Source: an uncultured Caryophanales bacterium
Lineage (GTDB): Bacteria; Bacillota_I; Bacilli_A; Acholeplasmatales; Anaeroplasmataceae
DNA length: 9,279 bases
Reading direction: 5' to 3'
Assembly: GCA_946626535.1 (NCBI GenBank)
Contig: CAMOUK010000043.1
Coordinates: 1 to 9,279, forward strand
Each line of letters begins with the position of its first letter. The first letter of the stretch is position 1. Position numbers and translations under genes: made by a program. The notes below the pieces were generated by a model. That model was given only the letters and a program-made list of their open reading frames with translations. It made no database searches and was not told the DNA's origin. Positions 5,716 to 9,279 of the stretch are shown in pieces.

Positions 5716-6456
5716 TTATTTTTTTAATGCTACTTCAATTTCAGCAGGTAATACAAATGCCGAATTTCCATATGCAATTTCTATTGATTGAACAGATACA
5801 TAACCGTCCAAATCCAAAGTTGAATCGATTGAAACAAGCTTTTTATTTTCAAATTTAAGCTCTAAATCTATTTTTTGCTTAACAGTTTTATCTCCTACAG
5901 GAAAAACAGCTTCATAATCTTCAACCTTATATGTATTTGTTTTCGAATCAAATGTTAATGATGCATATAAATCATTTAAATATGATGTTGAAATAAGCTT
6001 ATCATAATCAACACTTAGCTTTGATTCAACATATGCATTATTTTCTCCCAAAGTGAATTGCTTAACATTATTATCATCAATTATTACATAATAAGTTGTT
6101 GATTCATTGGTATTTAGACCAATCTTAGTTGAAGTTGTTGCCTTGATGTTATTTCCATCTTTTTCAAACTTAAGTTCAATATATAAATTTTCTGGTTTTT
6201 TCTCATAATTATAACTATAAGAATGAACTGTAACATCATCTGCATTTATATAATTGATTGCACTATTATATGTATTTGAATCAACAATATAATTAGCATC
6301 ATCTGCTGTATAATTATAGTTATCAGTTGTTTGTGGTGCATCTCCTGTTTTTGTAGTATCTTTTCCACCACTATTAATAATAGTTAAATTACATGATGTT
6401 AATGCAAATACTGAAGCTACTCCAAAAATTCCAAATAATTTTGATATTTTTTTCAT
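5716..6456 (-). CDS. Putative lipoprotein of unknown function
   Basis: I do not recognise a named family. The first 21 residues are a type II signal peptide: MKK, a hydrophobic stretch, then the lipobox ALTSC with Cys22 as the lipidated residue, so the mature 225-residue protein should be tethered to the outer face of the membrane. Residues 27-60 form a Gly/Thr/Asn/Asp-rich linker. The remainder (about 62-246) alternates polar and hydrophobic residues in short strands (for example ENLYIELKFEKDGNNIKATTSTKIG and TVKQKIDLELKFENKKLVSIDSTLDL), which suggests a beta-rich fold, possibly like LolA/LppX-type lipid-binding barrels; that is only an analogy. ATG at 6456 has GGGAG nine bases upstream. It has its own promoter and terminator, next to the large surface protein, so a cell-envelope role is likely but its ligand is unknown. 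Confidence 0.8.
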   Translation of the reverse strand: MKKISKLFGIFGVASVFALTSCNLTIINSGGKDTTKTGDAPQTTDNYNYTADDANYIVDSNTYNSAINYINADDVTVHSYSYNYEKKPENLYIELKFEKDGNNIKATTSTKIGLNTNESTTYYVIIDDNNVKQFTLGENNAYVESKLSVDYDKLISTSYLNDLYASLTFDSKTNTYKVEDYEAVFPVGDKTVKQKIDLELKFENKKLVSIDSTLDLDGYVSVQSIEIAYGNSAFVLPAEIEVALKK

Positions 6457-6490
6457 AATATTTTTCTCCCTTTATATGAATTGTAGAATA

Positions 6491-6519
6491 ATTATAACAT
6501 AAAATAAAATTAATATCAA
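6491..6519 (-). promoter_or_regulatory. Sigma-A promoter of the lipoprotein gene
   Basis: The minus strand has -35 TTGATA (6519-6514), a 17-base spacer ending in TGT, and a perfect TATAAT (6496-6491), so both a -35 and an extended -10 are present. The -35 abuts the terminator of the upstream surface-protein gene. Confidence 0.85.
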
Positions 6520-6546
6520 AACGCCCATACAAAAGTGTATAGGCGT
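6517..6546 (-). terminator. Terminator of the large surface-protein gene
   Basis: ACGCC (6521-6525) pairs with GGCGT (6542-6546), and ATACA (6527-6531) with TGTAT (6536-6540). The intervening pair is a U-G wobble in minus-strand RNA but a C-A mismatch on the plus strand, so the hairpin is built for the minus strand. The U-run is short (UUUUGAUAUU) and runs into the next gene's -35, so termination may be incomplete. Confidence 0.7.
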
Positions 6547-6564
6547 ATATGATTAACTTAATTT

Positions 6565-9120
6565 TTATTTAGCACGTTTCTTTTTAATAATGAAGAAACC
6601 ACCAACACAAATACAAGCAATAACAACAACTGAACCAATAACAATACCTGCGACTGCACCACCATTTAATCCGCCCTTCTTTGCTGGAGTCGGATCTATA
6701 TCTGTAGTAGTTTCAACTGGTTCTGTTTCAATTGGAGTATCAGCTTTAACATTAATTTTGTATTCAGCAGTCTTTGTAATTTCATCTTCGACATAAGTTA
6801 TTGTAACTGTCTTTTCACCTGCTGTTGTCATATCTGGTGTTGATACAGTAAATGTTGTTACTTTCGCATCAGCTTTACCATCATAATGTGCAGTTACAAC
6901 TAAGCCTTCATATGTAAAGCTATCCCCAATTTTAAATTCTTTTTTATATGTACCAGATAAAGTAATTGAATCTAATATTGGTGTTTCAGCAGAAACAACT
7001 GAAATTTGATATGTATTTTCTTTTGTAATAGATCCATCTATAAAGCTAACAGTAACTGTCTTTTCACCAATCGTTGTCATATCTGGTGTTGATACACTAT
7101 ATCCTGTTACCTCACGATTTGATCCATCGCTATAATTTGCAGTTACAACTAAGCCTTCATATGTGAATTCATCATCAACTCTAAATGCTTTCTTGTGAGT
7201 TCCTGATAAGCTAATTGAATCTAATGTTGTATTAAGCATATACATATTTGTTTTTGCACCTGTTGTATAAGAACTAAATACTTCGCCTAAAGAATCATAT
7301 ATGTATGCCTTGTATGATAATTCAGAAACATAATTTGTAGTTATATCTCTAGTAGAAAGATCATTTATTTTTATAAATAATTCAGCTTCTTCTGTAACTC
7401 CATTACCAAGATTATGCAAAACAAAATATTCAGTAGTGGAATAAGCCTTTGAATCTTCCTCTCCAATCTTATAATAAAGAGTATAATCTAATTTATCAGT
7501 TTCATCATATTGAGCATGAAGATCAGCTGCGGTAATTTTTAATTTTAAATATGAATATAAAGTGTAATAAGATGATATTTCAATCAAATCTGAAAAGCTA
7601 ACCTTTCCAATGCTTTGTAATTCAGTAGTTGCTGCAAGCTGTTTAACAGTTGGTTGATTAAATGTTATATCAAAATCATCAGCGTATGATTTCCAACCAG
7701 CATATAGTATATAATCCTTATCAATTATAGTTGTATCATCCTTTAGTTGATTAGCAGCCTTTATAAACTCATTATAATTTGAATAATTGCTTAATTTATC
7801 GCTTGCATATCCCATAAAGAAATAATCATAATCATTTTCAGGGAAAGTTATACTGTTAATAACTTCAGTTACGCTCTTTTTTTCAGACATTGGTATAAAT
7901 TCACATAAGCTATCACCATGGCCTTGTGAATCAAAATAAATAACATAATGAGTTCTATTAACGTGAATATCTATTTTTTCATTGTCTCTTGTTGTTTCTA
8001 CTCCATTTACAAGATATTTATATGATAAACTTATTTGGCAATTATCTAAAAGACCATTAGCTAATGATGGTTTAATTTTTAAAATATTATTATTACCAAT
8101 TAATTCAATAGCTGGATGAGAATTTTCAGTTATTACTGTATCATTAATCATCCATTTAAATGTAGCATTAGTTACCCAAACATGGAAAATATAGCCTTCG
8201 CCTTGATCTATTGTAATACTACTAGAGCCATCAGGAATATTTGAACAAATTTTTACAGAATTGTTTGCAGTAAAAGTATATTTTGCACCACATAATTGTG
8301 AATTTGATGTAATTGAATAGCTTGGAGAAATTATTGTTCCTTCTGCTAACATATCAGCAACATATCCTGAATCATTTGGAATATAAATCAAAACACGGTT
8401 GCCATCAACGGCATAATTTCTTTCATTAACAAAAGTTCCATTATATATTGTTGCATCAGATGAACTTTTGCAAAATAAAACTCGGTTAGCGGCTTTAAAT
8501 GTACCATCATATATATTAACTTTGCCACCAGAAATACCAAAAATATCGCCATAGTGAGAAATTTGATTACCACGACCATACATTGAATTGTTATATTCAA
8601 AATAATATTCATATGTACCACTCATTATATTTAAGGTAGCTCCAGTATTAACCTGAAATATATTTGAATCATTTGAATCTTCATCCAACCACATACGAAT
8701 TGCACCAGTACTATTACTAGAATCATAAATATTAACTTCTACATTTCCAGAAATATAAAATGTACTTGTGTCAGTACTAACTCCTTCTCTTGTGATTGTT
8801 TCACCATTTAAATCTAACCATATAATCTTTTTTGATGAAGTATGATTAGATATTTGAATATTATTTTTATTTGATTTTTCATGATAAACCCAGCTTTTAG
8901 TTAATGAAAAGTATATTGGGTTGTCATTTGCTGGAGCACTACTTAACTTTGCTAAATCCTCATATGATGCTATTTCATAAGGTCTAGCTATACTACCATC
9001 AGGTGTTTCAGCTTCCACTTCAGCTTTAATTGTTTGTTTTGCAAATACGTTTGGAAGTATTGCAGGAATAATTAAAAAAGCTAGTGCGAAAGCAAATAAT
9101 ATTTTTGCTATTTTTTTCAT
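6565..9120 (-). CDS. Large secreted surface protein with beta-helix-like, InlB-type and Big_3 Ig-like repeats and a C-terminal membrane anchor
   Basis: An 851-residue exported protein, probably an adhesin or other surface-interaction protein. Residues 1-27 are a Sec signal peptide with a likely cut after VFA. Residues about 99-245 carry repeating short turns such as ATLNIMSGTYEYY, GKVNIYDGTFKA and SDATIYNGTFVN, typical of right-handed beta-helix proteins. Residues about 391-477 resemble a Listeria-Bacteroides (InlB B-type) repeat, opening YVIYFDSQGHG and ending ILYAGWK. Residues 633-708 and 716-791 are two 76-residue tandem Ig-like domains of the Big_3 kind (FTYEGLVVTA, VSTPDMTT.GEKTVT). A Thr/Glu/Pro linker (794-812) leads to a Gly/Ala/Val-rich membrane helix (about 821-845) and a KKKRAK tail. 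There is no LPxTG, so it should be held by its helix rather than by sortase. ATG at 9120 follows a GGGAGGG. No enzymatic motif was found. Confidence 0.85.
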   Translation of the reverse strand: MKKIAKILFAFALAFLIIPAILPNVFAKQTIKAEVEAETPDGSIARPYEIASYEDLAKLSSAPANDNPIYFSLTKSWVYHEKSNKNNIQISNHTSSKKIIWLDLNGETITREGVSTDTSTFYISGNVEVNIYDSSNSTGAIRMWLDEDSNDSNIFQVNTGATLNIMSGTYEYYFEYNNSMYGRGNQISHYGDIFGISGGKVNIYDGTFKAANRVLFCKSSSDATIYNGTFVNERNYAVDGNRVLIYIPNDSGYVADMLAEGTIISPSYSITSNSQLCGAKYTFTANNSVKICSNIPDGSSSITIDQGEGYIFHVWVTNATFKWMINDTVITENSHPAIELIGNNNILKIKPSLANGLLDNCQISLSYKYLVNGVETTRDNEKIDIHVNRTHYVIYFDSQGHGDSLCEFIPMSEKKSVTEVINSITFPENDYDYFFMGYASDKLSNYSNYNEFIKAANQLKDDTTIIDKDYILYAGWKSYADDFDITFNQPTVKQLAATTELQSIGKVSFSDLIEISSYYTLYSYLKLKITAADLHAQYDETDKLDYTLYYKIGEEDSKAYSTTEYFVLHNLGNGVTEEAELFIKINDLSTRDITTNYVSELSYKAYIYDSLGEVFSSYTTGAKTNMYMLNTTLDSISLSGTHKKAFRVDDEFTYEGLVVTANYSDGSNREVTGYSVSTPDMTTIGEKTVTVSFIDGSITKENTYQISVVSAETPILDSITLSGTYKKEFKIGDSFTYEGLVVTAHYDGKADAKVTTFTVSTPDMTTAGEKTVTITYVEDEITKTAEYKINVKADTPIETEPVETTTDIDPTPAKKGGLNGGAVAGIVIGSVVVIACICVGGFFIIKKKRAK
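6748..6975 (-). repeat. Second Big_3-type Ig-like domain repeat
   Basis: This encodes residues 716-791 of the surface protein, a near copy of residues 633-708 at an 83-residue offset. Shared blocks are LDSI.LSGT.KK, FTYEGLVVTA and VSTPDMTT.GEKTVT. The conserved codons are also very similar at DNA level, suggesting a fairly recent duplication. Confidence 0.85.
6997..7224 (-). repeat. First Big_3-type Ig-like domain repeat
   Basis: This encodes residues 633-708 of the surface protein, the partner of the repeat at 6748-6975. The two differ mainly in the middle segment (NYSDGSNREVTGYS here against HYDGKADAKVTTFT there) and near the end. Confidence 0.85.
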
Positions 9121-9180
9121 ATAAAACCCTCCCTTTTATATAATATATAAATATTTTCTCATATATAGTATTTAAAAAGT

Positions 9181-9198
9181 ATGTGCCATTTGGCACAT
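9181..9198. promoter_or_regulatory. Perfect 18-bp palindrome (ATGTGCCA-TT-TGGCACAT), candidate operator
   Basis: Two 8-base arms are perfect inverted repeats separated by TT, in the intergenic space 61-78 bases upstream of the surface-protein start codon. On the minus strand the palindrome partly overlaps a possible -10 GATAAT (9202-9197), as an operator would. The sequence does not match a regulator site I can name (it is not a Rex or CcpA consensus). On the minus strand ACTTTTTAAA follows, so a backup terminator for the upstream tRNA is the alternative. Confidence 0.5.
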
Positions 9199-9213
9199 TA
9201 TCCTTTGAAAGAA

Positions 9214-9243
9214 AATAAAAAAAATACAGTTTATTCAACTGTA
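9214..9243 (-). terminator. Rho-independent terminator downstream of the tRNA
   Basis: TACAGTT (9225-9231) and AACTGTA (9237-9243) form a 7-bp stem with a five-base loop. On the minus strand it is followed by TTTTTTTTATT. It lies 15 bases after the CCA end of the tRNA and ends that transcript. Confidence 0.85.
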
Positions 9244-9258
9244 ATTGTTATTTTTTAT

Positions 9259-9279
9259 TGGAGCCACAGAACGGAATCG
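9259..9279 (-). tRNA. Partial tRNA (3' end only), isotype not determined
   Basis: Read on the minus strand from the window edge: CGATT (the end of a TTCGATT T-loop), CCGTT (3' half of the T-stem), CTGTGGC (3' half of the acceptor stem), T (discriminator base 73) and an encoded CCA. The spacing is exactly that of a tRNA end: five, seven, one and three bases. The missing 5' half should start GCCACAG. A U at position 73 favours tRNA-Gly or tRNA-Cys among bacterial isotypes, but the anticodon is outside the window. A terminator follows 15 bases downstream. Confidence 0.8.

Noticed and set aside
6748..7224. CRISPR-like or short tandem repeat signal
   Set aside because: The repetition is two 76-codon protein domains in one reading frame, not short direct repeats with unique spacers.
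8388..8621. Minus-strand 77-codon reading frame inside the surface-protein gene
   Set aside because: It is a frame shadow of the beta-helix region with repetitive hydrophobic composition and no ribosome binding site context.
9181..9198. Sigma-54 -24/-12 element (TGGCAC) or Rex/CcpA site
   Set aside because: No TGC box occurs at the right distance for sigma-54, and the palindrome does not match the Rex or CcpA consensus.
9026..9238. Minus-strand 70-codon reading frame across the surface-protein start region
   Set aside because: It runs through the tRNA terminator, the palindrome and the signal-peptide codons in another frame; the composition is low-complexity and the strong GGGAGGG belongs to the ATG at 9120.

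Overview
The window is AT-rich DNA from a low-GC Gram-positive bacterium (Firmicutes/Bacilli; an Erysipelotrichia- or RF39-like gut lineage is my guess). Strong GGAGG ribosome binding sites, TTGACA/TATAAT-type promoters, U-tailed hairpin terminators, a lipobox lipoprotein and the ecfA1-ecfA2-ecfT-truA gene order all support this. TGA is used as a stop (ecfT) and Trp is read from TGG, so the code is standard. Every supported gene lies on the minus strand, so transcription runs from right to left.

Right to left: the last 21 bases are the 3' end of a tRNA cut by the window edge, followed by its terminator. Next is an 18-bp palindrome and a large secreted, membrane-anchored surface protein (851 aa; beta-helix-like N-terminus, InlB-type repeat, two tandem Big_3-type Ig domains, C-terminal membrane helix, no LPxTG). 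A compact terminator/promoter junction leads to a 246-aa lipoprotein. A DHH-family phosphoesterase follows, with its own TTGACA promoter and terminator.

An extended -10 promoter then drives a tightly overlapping operon: ecfA1, ecfA2 and ecfT (the energizing module of a group II ECF vitamin transporter), truA (tRNA pseudouridine synthase) and a small cysteine-rich C_GCAxxG_C_C protein, closed by a strong terminator. EcfT carries about 70 extra residues in its membrane part, and no substrate-binding S component is present. The operon keeps the order known from Bacillus, but the C_GCAxxG_C_C gene sits where rplM-rpsI would usually follow.

The left 740 bases hold an IS200-type insertion element: one intact HUH/Tyr transposase gene, hairpins at both ends, and a leader inverted repeat that should hide the transposase ribosome binding site only in read-through transcripts. 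The element sits just beyond the operon terminator. I see no CRISPR array, phage genes or clear new multi-gene system; the most notable signals are the IS leader switch, the extended EcfT and the surface protein with its upstream palindrome.
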